DNA of 35,345 nucleotides from DASXMX01 sp036794395 (lineage in GTDB: Bacteria; Planctomycetota; Phycisphaerae; Tepidisphaerales; Tepidisphaeraceae). Below the pieces are notes generated by a model. It worked only from the letters and a program-made list of their open reading frames with translations, was not told the DNA's origin and ran no database searches. Each line of letters opens with the position of its first letter. Positions within the stretch are counted from its first letter, which is position 1. Shown here piece by piece: positions 9,717 through 16,654 of this stretch. Both the position numbers and the translations under genes were made by a program. The stretch is taken from the NCBI GenBank assembly GCA_036794395.1, contig DAIRGS010000039.1:1-35345 (forward strand), written 5' to 3'.

Positions 9717-10112
9717 ATGAACACAATGCCCACCGATATTGCCGCTCGCATTCAGTCCCTCGTCGATCAACGCCAGGCCCACGCAGAAGCGCTCGCACAG
9801 ATAGAGGAGACCCTCGCACAGATCGGCGGACTTTTAGGATCGTCCAATGGCATCGGTGCCGCCCGGCAATCCAAGCCGCGATCAACTTCTGGGCACCGCG
9901 GCCGTGGCAGCTACAAGGTCACTGCTGAGGACTTGGTGCTCGCATTTGTGAAACAACAGAAGAATCCGACGAGCCGCGAGATCAATCAACACTGGAAAGC
10001 GGCGGGGCGGCCGTGGACGGCGGATGTGACGATCGGAAAGCTGACCAAGTCGAAGCGGTTGAAACGTGTGCCGCTCAAGGGACAACGGGGAAGCCGGTAT
10101 TCGGTCGCATGA
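9717..10112 (+). CDS. Small coiled-coil plus winged-helix-like protein
   Basis: About 131 aa. Residues about 5-40 (IAARIQSLVDQRQAHAEAL and following) are strongly helical with heptad-like Leu/Ile/Ala and could form a coiled coil. A basic Ser/Arg/Gly linker follows, then about 65 residues that fit a winged-helix fold: helix TAEDLVLAFVKQQ, helix TSREINQHWKAAG, a helix carrying IGKLTKSKRLKRV, and a basic wing KGQRGSRYSV at the C-terminus. That resembles DNA-binding winged helices that sense nothing themselves; DNA binding is inferred. AGGAG at 9709-9713 precedes ATG 9717; ATG 9726 is the alternative with better spacing. A TTG 36 bases upstream lies in the same frame but has no ribosome binding site. 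No exact family recognised. Confidence 0.7.
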   Translation: MNTMPTDIAARIQSLVDQRQAHAEALAQIEETLAQIGGLLGSSNGIGAARQSKPRSTSGHRGRGSYKVTAEDLVLAFVKQQKNPTSREINQHWKAAGRPWTADVTIGKLTKSKRLKRVPLKGQRGSRYSVA

Positions 10113-10410
10113 AAACGAATTTCGCTTGGCTATTCGGATTGCAGACTGCCGTAACTGTGACTCACATCGGCATATGACAAAAGGCAACGCGCAAAAAAGC
10201 CGGCGGGTGACGCGAGGTAGGGGGGGAGACCTGCACGCCAGCGACCGCCGACAGCCCACAACCTTAACAATGTCTTATCGCGATTACAAAGGATAGCAAT
10301 CTCAGGGCGCGATGAAATTGTTGACACGTAGATTTGGACGGTGCAAAACGAACGAACAGCCATCGCCAGCACTTTCGTGCGGCAGTCATGAATACTAAGA
10401 TGCCGCATCA
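10113..10410. other. Intergenic region, no gene seen
   Basis: Both strands carry only short implausible frames. A TTGACA at about 10321 is a possible -35 for the next gene, but the -10 position 17 bases on (CAAAAC) is poor, so no promoter is called. Confidence 0.4.
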
Positions 10411-10815
10411 ATGGGGCGCATCTTCGGCAATCAAATCCCCGTTAGGCTGCGGGGGATCGCGCTGATGTTGTGCGAGAACTTTGTTGAGCACGAAGAAAGC
10501 GGGCGGCGCGATTTAATCGGCATCTTCGATGTCCTAAACGTTTCTGGTCTACCCGTGACGCTGGAAAGGTGTTTCGCGTTTTTCAGTGTGGCCGGATCTG
10601 GAACAGTCGATTTCAATTTCGCGCTGACCAGTCCCGACGGGCAACTCGTTCATTTCGGCGGCTTCCGGATTTCGGAGTGGGGAAAAATGGGCATCTGTGA
10701 ATCAGCGGTCACCCTTCACGATCTAAAGTTCCTGCATCCAGGCACCTATCTGCTTCGGCTATTCACCGGCGACCAAACCGTTTTAGAGCGATCCATTGAT
10801 GTCCGCATAGGCTGA
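10411..10815 (+). CDS. DUF6941-like small protein
   Basis: 134 aa, soluble, beta-rich. The start region has the signature of the DUF6941 family as I remember it: an early LCENFV, a charged turn, then RRDLIGIFDVLNVSGLP, with later strands ending in a PGTYLLRLF segment followed by a closing strand. Such proteins are short, stand alone and have no known biochemical role; they look like single beta-sandwich domains. The first ATG at 10411 gives a full-length domain; no strong Shine-Dalgarno is visible before it, and an internal ATG at residue 19 is less likely because it would remove the first strand. Family assignment is by memory of the motif, not by search. Confidence 0.6.
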   Translation: MGRIFGNQIPVRLRGIALMLCENFVEHEESGRRDLIGIFDVLNVSGLPVTLERCFAFFSVAGSGTVDFNFALTSPDGQLVHFGGFRISEWGKMGICESAVTLHDLKFLHPGTYLLRLFTGDQTVLERSIDVRIG

Positions 10816-10900
10816 ACTCGTAGTTCCAGTCGATATCTGTCAGTTTCGTGGCGGCGCAGACGAAGGACGCAGGTAATTGAATAGCGCTCTTTTCAGGAGT

Positions 10901-11110
10901 TCAACCGAGGATTGGGGGATTCAGATGAAGCATCTTTTTCCGCAACCATTGGATCTGCCGTTTGCCCCGCAGCTGTAGAGTTCGCAGCACGCTCATCAAA
11001 ATCGCCTGGTTGTCGGCTCCCTTGTCGGTGCGATTGCCGCCCCAGACTTTGCGGTTGACCACGGCGTAACGCATCGCGTGGCTTCCGAGACTGTGCCGGC
11101 AGCTGGCGCC
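10901..11110 (-). pseudogene. IS66-family transposase C-terminal remnant
   Basis: On the minus strand, ending with TGA at 10901-10903, one frame reads SHAMRYAVVNRKVWGGNRT and continues with KGADNQAILMSVLRT. This is the well-conserved C-terminal block of IS66-type TnpC transposases, close to the form common in planctomycetes. An in-frame stop lies just upstream at about 11117 and no other TnpC block is present, so only some 65 codons survive. No TnpA/TnpB genes or matching terminal repeats were found nearby. It is a dead fragment showing past insertion. Confidence 0.7.
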
Positions 11111-11144
11111 TTCTCAAAGTGGTGGCATCTGATGTGATAATCCG

Positions 11145-11218
11145 TGGCGGGGTTTAAGCGATTACTGACACTCCGGCTCCCGGCGCGGCATCCGATTCTG
11201 CGGATTCAAACCCCGCCA
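11145..11218. repeat. 11-bp inverted repeat, possible MITE or IS end remnant
   Basis: TGGCGGGGTTT at 11145-11155 is matched perfectly by AAACCCCGCCA at 11208-11218, about 52 bases apart. The enclosed sequence is GC-rich and non-coding. It lies between two transposase remnants, so an old terminal inverted repeat pair is possible, but a chance match of this length in GC-rich sequence cannot be excluded. Confidence 0.35.
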
Positions 11219-11336
11219 ACGCGCCCGCCGGGAATGAGGACGCTGGAGAGGCAAGACCGGCCGGCGCTCCGGCTCAAAACCAGCCAAACGTGCCTCCCGG
11301 CTCGACGGGCTCGCCACAAGCCGGTTCGCCGAGCCG

Positions 11337-11475
11337 TTGCGAACCCTGGCGGACGCCTTTCACTTGCGCACGATCCGCGAATTGATCAAGCGGCGGGAGC
11401 CGCCGCCGGACCCTCCCTTTCGTCAGCCAGCACCCGATCATCCACCCGCTGTCGCCAGCCAAAGGAACGAGGGAT
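11337..11475 (+). pseudogene. Probable IS21 (IstA-like) transposase remnant, frameshifted
   Basis: The plus strand first reads LRTIRELIKRREPPP, then, after a frame change near 11410, FVSQHPIIHPL. Read as one protein this matches what I remember of the C-terminus of IS21-type IstA transposases (an LRT.R.L.....PP segment followed by an EHP.IRPL-like block). A preceding frame contains SPSRCEPW, similar to an N-terminal IstA motif. At most a heavily deleted, frameshifted fragment is left. The identification is by motif memory only. Confidence 0.3.
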
Positions 11476-11560
11476 GGGTGTGCCTTCCGAACCTATACGA
11501 CGATGGCGGCTTCTCCAGTGGGAACATGGAGCGACCAAGGCTCGGACGTCCACACTGGCA

Positions 11561-11600
11561 CATCTTCGGTGCGTTTGAACACTCAAACGCACCGAAGATG
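11561..11600. repeat. Perfect 18-bp palindromic hairpin with 4-nt loop
   Basis: CATCTTCGGTGCGTTTGA (11561-11578) is followed by ACAC and by its exact reverse complement (11583-11600). There is no U-tract on either side, so a classical Rho-independent terminator is unlikely. The 5' part (GCGCATCTTCGG in the reverse direction) also occurs at the start of the DUF6941-like gene at 10415-10426. Confidence 0.85.
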
Positions 11601-11830
11601 CGCCCATTATGAAACCTCAGGTGCAGACGTACCTTAACGCACATTCTGCCCGCGCGAAATTCGACATATCCATCCTTTCAGACGTCCCTTCGTGGAACGG
11701 AAAGCAGGCGATTGCGAGCAAGATTACGGATCTCCGTTCAAGTGGAGATGACGCTCTGGCGAATCGCTTCTTCGGTGGGAAATCCTACTGCGGGCGTCCA
11801 CGAAGGGGTCCATTGCCGCAAAACCGGCCC

Positions 11831-11860
11831 AAAAGAAGGACTTGCGTTGGCGCAGGCCCT
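11831..11860 (-). terminator. Terminator-like hairpin (copy 1)
   Basis: Read on the minus strand: AGGGC-c-TGCG-CCAA-CGCA-a-GTCCT followed by TCTTTT. It resembles copy 2 at 11979-12008 in stem layout, single internal mismatch and tail, so the two are probably homologous terminators. Confidence 0.5.
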
Positions 11861-11978
11861 CACCTCATCGCAAGTAGCGGGGGCTTGTTCAGACCCCATG
11901 TATGCGAGCATCCCTTCGCTTTTTCGCCATCAGGTGAGTGTTGCCGCATAATTCGAGGGGGAATTCCAATGGACTAAG

Positions 11979-12008
11979 AAAAAAGGACTCGCGTCGCCGC
12001 AGGTCCTT
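11979..12008 (-). terminator. Terminator-like hairpin (copy 2)
   Basis: Read on the minus strand: AAGGAC, inner stem GCG closed by a GCGA tetraloop, CGC, then GTCCTT running into further T residues. GNRA loop plus T-run is typical of a Rho-independent terminator for a minus-strand transcript arriving from about 12256. Confidence 0.5.
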
Positions 12009-12447
12009 GTCTCTTCGGTAGGGCTTTCGCTCAAGAGGCTCGGCAGGCTTCCCGAGGCCAAGGCGGTTTTCGAGGAGATCCTTGACGCTACGGGAGGTGA
12101 GGGCGAGCGCGCCAACGCGGCGATGGGGAAGCCCATGATATCGACGCCGGAAGGTGTTTGCTTCCCCGGTTTCAAAAGGTGGGCCTTCGGAATCTCTGCC
12201 GAGTATTCGATGATCCACAGTTCTGAAGAAGAATAGTTTCTGACAGTTCCGTTCATCGTTTACCCAAGTGGTGGTTGTCACGGCGCGGCAAGAATACTGG
12301 GACTGTCCGGAATTTGAAGTTCCCGCGCGCGGCGGATATTGCATAGCAGAACCACGAAACTGTCTCCGTGGCACGACGGTTGGCGGATGACGCCCAGGGG
12401 CGACGTCGCTTCACATGTTTGAATTGGAGTTGAGCTTGGAACGGCAA

Positions 12448-12463
12448 AAGTCGGAGGTTCGAA
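12448..12463 (+). repeat. Inverted copy of the tRNA T-arm segment (16 bp)
   Basis: AAGTCGGAGGTTCGAA here is the exact reverse complement of 12530-12545, the variable loop and T-arm of the tRNA-Met fragment. It is not part of a second tRNA half: the flanking bases do not continue the match. Confidence 0.7.
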
Positions 12464-12476
12464 ACAATGGTCAGCC

Positions 12477-12509
12477 AACAAAATAGGCCTTGGCGCTAGC
12501 GCCAGGGCC
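12477..12509 (-). terminator. Rho-independent terminator of the tRNA-Met gene
   Basis: Minus strand: GGCC-c-TGGCGC-TA-GCGCCA-a-GGCC followed by TATTTTGTT. The inner part is a perfect 14-base palindrome. It lies eight to nine bases past the tRNA 3' end, the expected place for a tRNA terminator. Confidence 0.7.
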
Positions 12510-12517
12510 GTTCGCAT

Positions 12518-12557
12518 AGCGGGGGAGGATTCGAACCTCCGACTTCCGGGTTATGAG
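12518..12557 (-). tRNA. tRNA-Met (anticodon CAT), 3' half only
   Basis: The minus strand carries the anticodon loop with CAT (plus strand ATG at 12553-12555), the 3' side of the anticodon stem (CCCGG), a variable loop, a perfect T-arm GGAGG-TTCGAAT-CCTCC and a 3' acceptor strand CCCCGCT with discriminator A. The sequence 5' of the anticodon (plus 12558 onwards) contains no D-arm and no acceptor strand able to pair, so this is a half gene, as left when a mobile element integrates at the anticodon loop. A complete tRNA-Met restored by element sequence would be expected elsewhere. Confidence 0.65.
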
Positions 12558-12688
12558 CGTGATTCGCTCAAAAACCGCAAGTGCTTTGATGAGCCGGAAC
12601 TATAGCATCTCGGAGGAGTTACGGCCTCCGACGTGCGCGTTGCATGTTAACCATGTTTTCCAGTTCTTTGTGTACAGTTTTGTGTACA
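12548..12688 (+). other. Attachment-site-like module, left copy
   Basis: Order of parts: core GGGTTATGAGCG (12548-12559, overlapping the tRNA anticodon), GCTCAAAAACC and AAGT, hairpin CGGAGG/CCTCCG (12611-12630) with TTACG in the loop, GTGCGCG, ACCATGTTTTCC (12650-12661), then two TGTACA boxes starting 12 bases apart (12671 and 12683) followed by a T-run. The right copy at 19489-19643 has the same parts in the same order and spacing. This is the layout of a tyrosine-recombinase att site (core plus arm-binding repeats); the role is inferred. Confidence 0.6.
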
Positions 12689-12846
12689 TTTTTTCCCCTC
12701 TCGTAACGGCGGCGCCAAGCGCCCACCGAAACAAGAGCCTTCCAATCGAGCGAGCTACAACACGAACGCAAAGTGTCTTTCAGCCAGCGAGTAACGTCAG
12801 TTTCCAAGCATCGTGAACAACCTCAGGCATTCAGCGTTGAGCTTGT

Positions 12847-15800
12847 ATGGCTATGGAACCATCAGTTAGAGCACAGCGACTCGCGCCAAAATTGATCGCT
12901 GTCGGTTCGGAATGGGGCGCGAACGTCGCGTTCGCGGCATCGGCTACAGCAATGGCTGCCGGAAATCCTGCAATTGGAGCCTTATGGATTGGCCTCAATG
13001 CGGCATTCCTGCTTGCCAAGAACTGGTCTCAGAGCACTTCCGCGGCCGAAGGGCAGGCAGTCGTTCAAAAGCTCTTAGAGGACCTGATCGCTAAACACAA
13101 ATCTTTGCAAGCGGCTCTCGACGCCCTCGCAACTGATCAACACCTGCACGAATTTGTCTCCCGCGACCGCGTAACAGAGTTGCAGTTGTTGTTGCGCAGC
13201 TCTTCCGCAGAATTTGAAAAACGCATTGCGGACAATCAGGAAGTCACATTCCATCTCGCTCGCTATTTGGAATCTTGGTGCAGCACAAACGATGTCGTGC
13301 TTGACGACATTCTACAACGGGTGACAAGTCTCTCAGCTCAAATCGCGAGAGGCTTTCAAGAGACGAAAGATCAACAGGCTGAAGTTCTTAAAAAGCTGAC
13401 CCAGATCGAAGTCCGACTCGCCATTACTCACATCACGCCGGGGTCCGCACCACCGACCGTGGATCCAAAGCTTTTGGCGTTTAAGCCTCTCGCCGCTGCG
13501 AGCGGTTTTGGTGGGATGCCGCGGGCTGAACTGAATGCGCTTCAAGACGCGGTTCGAGTGGCGATGCACGAAGCTTCGCAACAGCTTCTGAATTGGAAGA
13601 CGACGGTCGGAGCGGGCCATCACCGACTAACCCCGAGCATTGAAGGAACGATTTACGAGAACCTCCAACGAGAATCGTCAACGAATTTGATCCTCGGCCC
13701 CAAAGGTTCTGGAAAGTCTGCGCTTAGCGCTGTCATCGGCCAATGGGCGTCAGCCAACGGTTTTGTCGTTCTTGGCATTCGCGCCGATCAATTCCCGGCC
13801 GACCCACAGGCGTTTTGGAAACTGCCGATATCTATCGAAGACTCGGTGCGCATCGTCACCAAACAATACAAAGTCCTTGTTCTACTCGATCAGCTTGACG
13901 CCATATCTGAACTTGCCGATCGCCACACCAATCGTTTGAACTTCTTGTTGAATCTGATCCGAAACTTGAGCGGATTAAAAAACATTCACATCGTGGCCGC
14001 GTGCCGGGAGTTCGACTATCGGCATGATACACGCCTAAGCACTATTGCTGCGGAGCCAGTGCACCTCATCCTACCTGAGTGGACAAACGTTGCTGAAGCT
14101 CTTCGCGCCGAAGGTTGGGCGGCCGATGCGATGGCACCGTCCCTCCAGGAATTGCTCCGAACACCATGGCATCTGAGTCTATTTCTCCAAATCGCTGAAC
14201 CAGACCAAGAATTTGCGTCACTTCAATCGCTTATCGAGGCCGTTTGGAAAAAGTGTGTGGTCAATTCTGGAGGCCCTCCGGGACGAGCATTATTGACCGA
14301 AGAAATCGCTCTTCGAATGAGTAAAGACGAAGAATTGTTCGTGGCTTCATCTGTAGCCGACGATCTACCTGCCGAGCGGGATGCGTTGCTGCGTGACGAG
14401 ATCCTCATTGCGGATGCCGGCGGCCGACGCTTGTCCTTCAGACATCAAACTTTCTATGACTTCGCTTTGGCCAGGCTCTTCGCTCGCGGTGGTAAAGCCC
14501 TTTCGGCGCACGTGATTGAACATCAAGACGGGTTGTTCGTTCGACCGACAATGCTTAACGCACTTGAAATGCTTCGAGAAGCCGGTCGGAGCACTTACCA
14601 TCGTGAAATCAGACGGATTTTCGACGCCAATCCCCACCTACATATTCGAAAACTCCTGCTGGAATTTCTCGCTCGGCAGCCAGAGCCGGATAACGAGGAG
14701 ACAGGGATCCTGCTTCCACAGATTGAATCCGATGATGGTCCGACGATTCTGAGTGCCGCCACCGGTAGTCGCGGATGGTTTGCCCGGCTACGCGACTCAG
14801 GCAAATTGGCTTGGTGGATGAGGCAGCCTAAACAACGCGCAGCACTATGTTTTGGCTTGCTTCTTGATGCTTCTCAGTTTGACGAAGCATCAGTCTACCG
14901 TCTTGTTGCGTCATGCTGGGCGTCAAAGGCAGAATACGACGAACTCGTTCTTGGGCTGATTTATCGACTTCCCAAATTGAACGATGATTGGATGCGACTT
15001 GCCTGCGAAGCTGCCGGTCGCTCAGGACATCCAATTGTGTTTACCGCGTCACGCATTGCAGAAACAAATCCAGAATACGCGGTGAAATTGATTTGTGCTC
15101 AGTTCGGATATGAATACCGTGAGGCCGAGCGCGAAGCGGCTGCATTACCGCCTGCAACCGATGACGCTGACGACTCATATGCGACGCGTTTCCTGGCTGC
15201 ACAAGATGATCCCTTCGTGCTGCTTATCACCGGGAAAAAAGCCAATGATCGATACGGCCTCGAAGCAATCGCGCAGAAGGCGCCGAGTGCGTTCTTGGAA
15301 GGGCTATGGAGTTGGTTCAACGACATCTTGAATGACACACCGGAGCGTCACCGAGTTCGCGGTATTCGATACGAGGAAGATTTCGCAACCTCTAGAGCGT
15401 ACGGTATTCAACCCATTCCGTTGATCGTTGCTTTACATGCTGCCGCCGATGGCTGGGCCGCAGCAGACCCGCGAGCGTTTGCTGCATTTGTCGAGCGTGT
15501 GGCGACTTCCGAGCATCTTGCGGCCCACCGCGTGATAGCCCAGGCCCTGATAGTCGCCGCTGATAAACTCCCGAAAACCGCTCTTGCATATTTGGTGGCT
15601 GATCCGCGCAGGCTCGTGATCGGCACTTGGCGTTCAGAATTTGGAATATCGCGGAAACTCATCGCTGCGGTGTTTCCAAGTCTCTCCGTGACAGAGCGAA
15701 AGCAACTAGAGGAAGCAATCATTCGTTTCGATGCGTTTTCACCCGAGGAATACAACGAGTACGATCCGGAAACGCGATTCAAGTACAAGAAATGGAGCCG

Positions 15801-16296
15801 AGAAGATCGTCTTCGTCTGCTGCGGGCGATTCCGAACGACTTGATGAGTACGGACGCACTCAACCTCAAAGAGAACGAGGAAGTGCAGCTACCGGGCGTG
15901 GCAGACGTAGAACTACCTTTTTCCGAGATGAGGCAGAGAAATGCCCCAATGACTCCGGAAGCAATACAAAAGGCCAAGGACGAGGACATTTTGAACCTGA
16001 TGGATCGATTGGTCGGATACGAAAATCAGATCTCGTCAAATGTGATTCGTAGGCGGTCTGATTTTGCGCGGCGCGGTGGGATCCTTGATGAAGCATGGGC
16101 ACTTCGATCGGCAGCGGAAGCCAGTCCCGAGCGCGGCTGCCGGACTCGGCTCTCTGATCGGCGCTGCCGCTTCCATTGCGACGACGTGGATCACGCAGCA
16201 CACCCAGAACATTCGCGCCCATGCCGAATGGCGGCAGCGCGAACGCGAGGTGTTGTTCAGGGAGTTCATCACGGAGGCATCTCGCCTGGCGATTGA
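12847..16296 (+). CDS. Membrane-anchored P-loop (STAND-like) NTPase with a lost 3' end
   Basis: Residues about 24-58 are hydrophobic with small residues (GANVAFAASATAMAA, ALWIGLNAAFLLA) and may insert in the membrane. Residues 60-210 are charged helical sequence that could form a coiled coil. Walker A GPKGSGKS is at 284-291 and Walker B KVLVLLDQLD at 342-351, followed by the sensor-like segment VAACREFDYRHDTR at about 383. The rest, to about 1080, is helix-rich repeat sequence of the kind found in STAND/NACHT-like conflict proteins. From about residue 1085 (nt 16100) the frame turns into an Arg/His/Cys-rich shadow of the next gene, which runs in another frame, so the native C-terminus seems deleted. 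ATG 12847 (or 12853) has no clear Shine-Dalgarno. The gene looks more AT-rich than its neighbours, fitting acquisition by transfer. Phage defence is possible but only inferred. Confidence 0.75.
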   Translation: MAMEPSVRAQRLAPKLIAVGSEWGANVAFAASATAMAAGNPAIGALWIGLNAAFLLAKNWSQSTSAAEGQAVVQKLLEDLIAKHKSLQAALDALATDQHLHEFVSRDRVTELQLLLRSSSAEFEKRIADNQEVTFHLARYLESWCSTNDVVLDDILQRVTSLSAQIARGFQETKDQQAEVLKKLTQIEVRLAITHITPGSAPPTVDPKLLAFKPLAAASGFGGMPRAELNALQDAVRVAMHEASQQLLNWKTTVGAGHHRLTPSIEGTIYENLQRESSTNLILGPKGSGKSALSAVIGQWASANGFVVLGIRADQFPADPQAFWKLPISIEDSVRIVTKQYKVLVLLDQLDAISELADRHTNRLNFLLNLIRNLSGLKNIHIVAACREFDYRHDTRLSTIAAEPVHLILPEWTNVAEALRAEGWAADAMAPSLQELLRTPWHLSLFLQIAEPDQEFASLQSLIEAVWKKCVVNSGGPPGRALLTEEIALRMSKDEELFVASSVADDLPAERDALLRDEILIADAGGRRLSFRHQTFYDFALARLFARGGKALSAHVIEHQDGLFVRPTMLNALEMLREAGRSTYHREIRRIFDANPHLHIRKLLLEFLARQPEPDNEETGILLPQIESDDGPTILSAATGSRGWFARLRDSGKLAWWMRQPKQRAALCFGLLLDASQFDEASVYRLVASCWASKAEYDELVLGLIYRLPKLNDDWMRLACEAAGRSGHPIVFTASRIAETNPEYAVKLICAQFGYEYREAEREAAALPPATDDADDSYATRFLAAQDDPFVLLITGKKANDRYGLEAIAQKAPSAFLEGLWSWFNDILNDTPERHRVRGIRYEEDFATSRAYGIQPIPLIVALHAAADGWAAADPRAFAAFVERVATSEHLAAHRVIAQALIVAADKLPKTALAYLVADPRRLVIGTWRSEFGISRKLIAAVFPSLSVTERKQLEEAIIRFDAFSPEEYNEYDPETRFKYKKWSREDRLRLLRAIPNDLMSTDALNLKENEEVQLPGVADVELPFSEMRQRNAPMTPEAIQKAKDEDILNLMDRLVGYENQISSNVIRRRSDFARRGGILDEAWALRSAAEASPERGCRTRLSDRRCRFHCDDVDHAAHPEHSRPCRMAAARTRGVVQGVHHGGISPGD

Positions 16297-16558
16297 TGCG
16301 CTGACACATTCGATGGAATGCCCGGACTCGATCATGAAGCTGTACGGCGTATTGAGCTGCATTCGCCTCGTCTGCGGTCCCGAGGTCGTGCGACAGGGTG
16401 AAGCGTGTTGTCGCCGCATTGTTGAACTGTATGGACAACCGAACCTAACGACAGACGAGGTTCGCGTCGCCGTTGCCCGCGATCAAGTGGCCGAGTTGGA
16501 TCCGCTGAAGACATTCAGCAAAGCCTGTCGGAGCGAACTGCTGGATGGGCATGGATGA
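16088..16558 (+). CDS. Small membrane protein of a widespread uncharacterised type
   Basis: About 157 aa. A single N-terminal hydrophobic helix, GLGSLIGAAASIATTWITQ, precedes a soluble helical domain: REREVLFREFITEASRLAID, then LYGVLSCIRLVCGPEV, and near the end LDPLKTFSKACRSEL. This helix plus REALY-x-EFI-x-EAS pattern is common to short inner-membrane proteins found across bacteria; their job is unknown. The first 20 residues do not resemble the usual N-terminus, and they coincide with the point where the upstream NTPase reading frame breaks down, so both genes were probably joined by one deletion. ATG 16088 with GGTGGGAT upstream is my choice of start; a GTG/ATG further upstream at 16064 is in frame too. 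Confidence 0.65.
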   Translation: MKHGHFDRQRKPVPSAAAGLGSLIGAAASIATTWITQHTQNIRAHAEWRQREREVLFREFITEASRLAIDALTHSMECPDSIMKLYGVLSCIRLVCGPEVVRQGEACCRRIVELYGQPNLTTDEVRVAVARDQVAELDPLKTFSKACRSELLDGHG

Positions 16559-16654
16559 TCCTTTGCTCACCAGGATCTGTAGTTCCCACGAGCACGACTC
16601 CCATTCGACGAGGTTTATCGAAGCTAGAAAGCAATCCTGAAAGGAGATTCTCAT

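Larger units (their letters stand above)
11609..12480. other. Degraded region without a convincing intact gene
   Basis: Frames on both strands are short and mixed. A minus-strand frame from ATG at 12256 begins with a protein-like run (SSSELWIIEYSAEIPKAHLL then KPGKQTPSGVDIMGFP) and is followed by a terminator-like hairpin at 11983-12008, suggesting a small minus-strand gene whose 3' part has decayed. Antisense to it, a plus-strand frame after the TAA at 11949-11951 reads LSLKRLGRLPEAKAVFEEIL, which looks like a TPR helix pair, but it has no start. Only one of the two can be real and I cannot decide. The section is best read as gene remnants beside an integration hotspot. Confidence 0.4.

Noticed and set aside
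12518..12610. Complete tRNA-Met gene
   Set aside because: No D-arm and no 5' acceptor strand could be found to the right of the anticodon loop.
12611..12630. Hairpin CGGAGG/CCTCCG as a terminator
   Set aside because: No T-run follows on either strand, and an equivalent hairpin exists in the other attachment-like module.
16101..16296. Last 65 or so codons of the NTPase reading frame as a real domain
   Set aside because: Arg/His/Cys-rich composition and overlap with the clear frame of the small membrane protein show that it is out-of-frame sequence.
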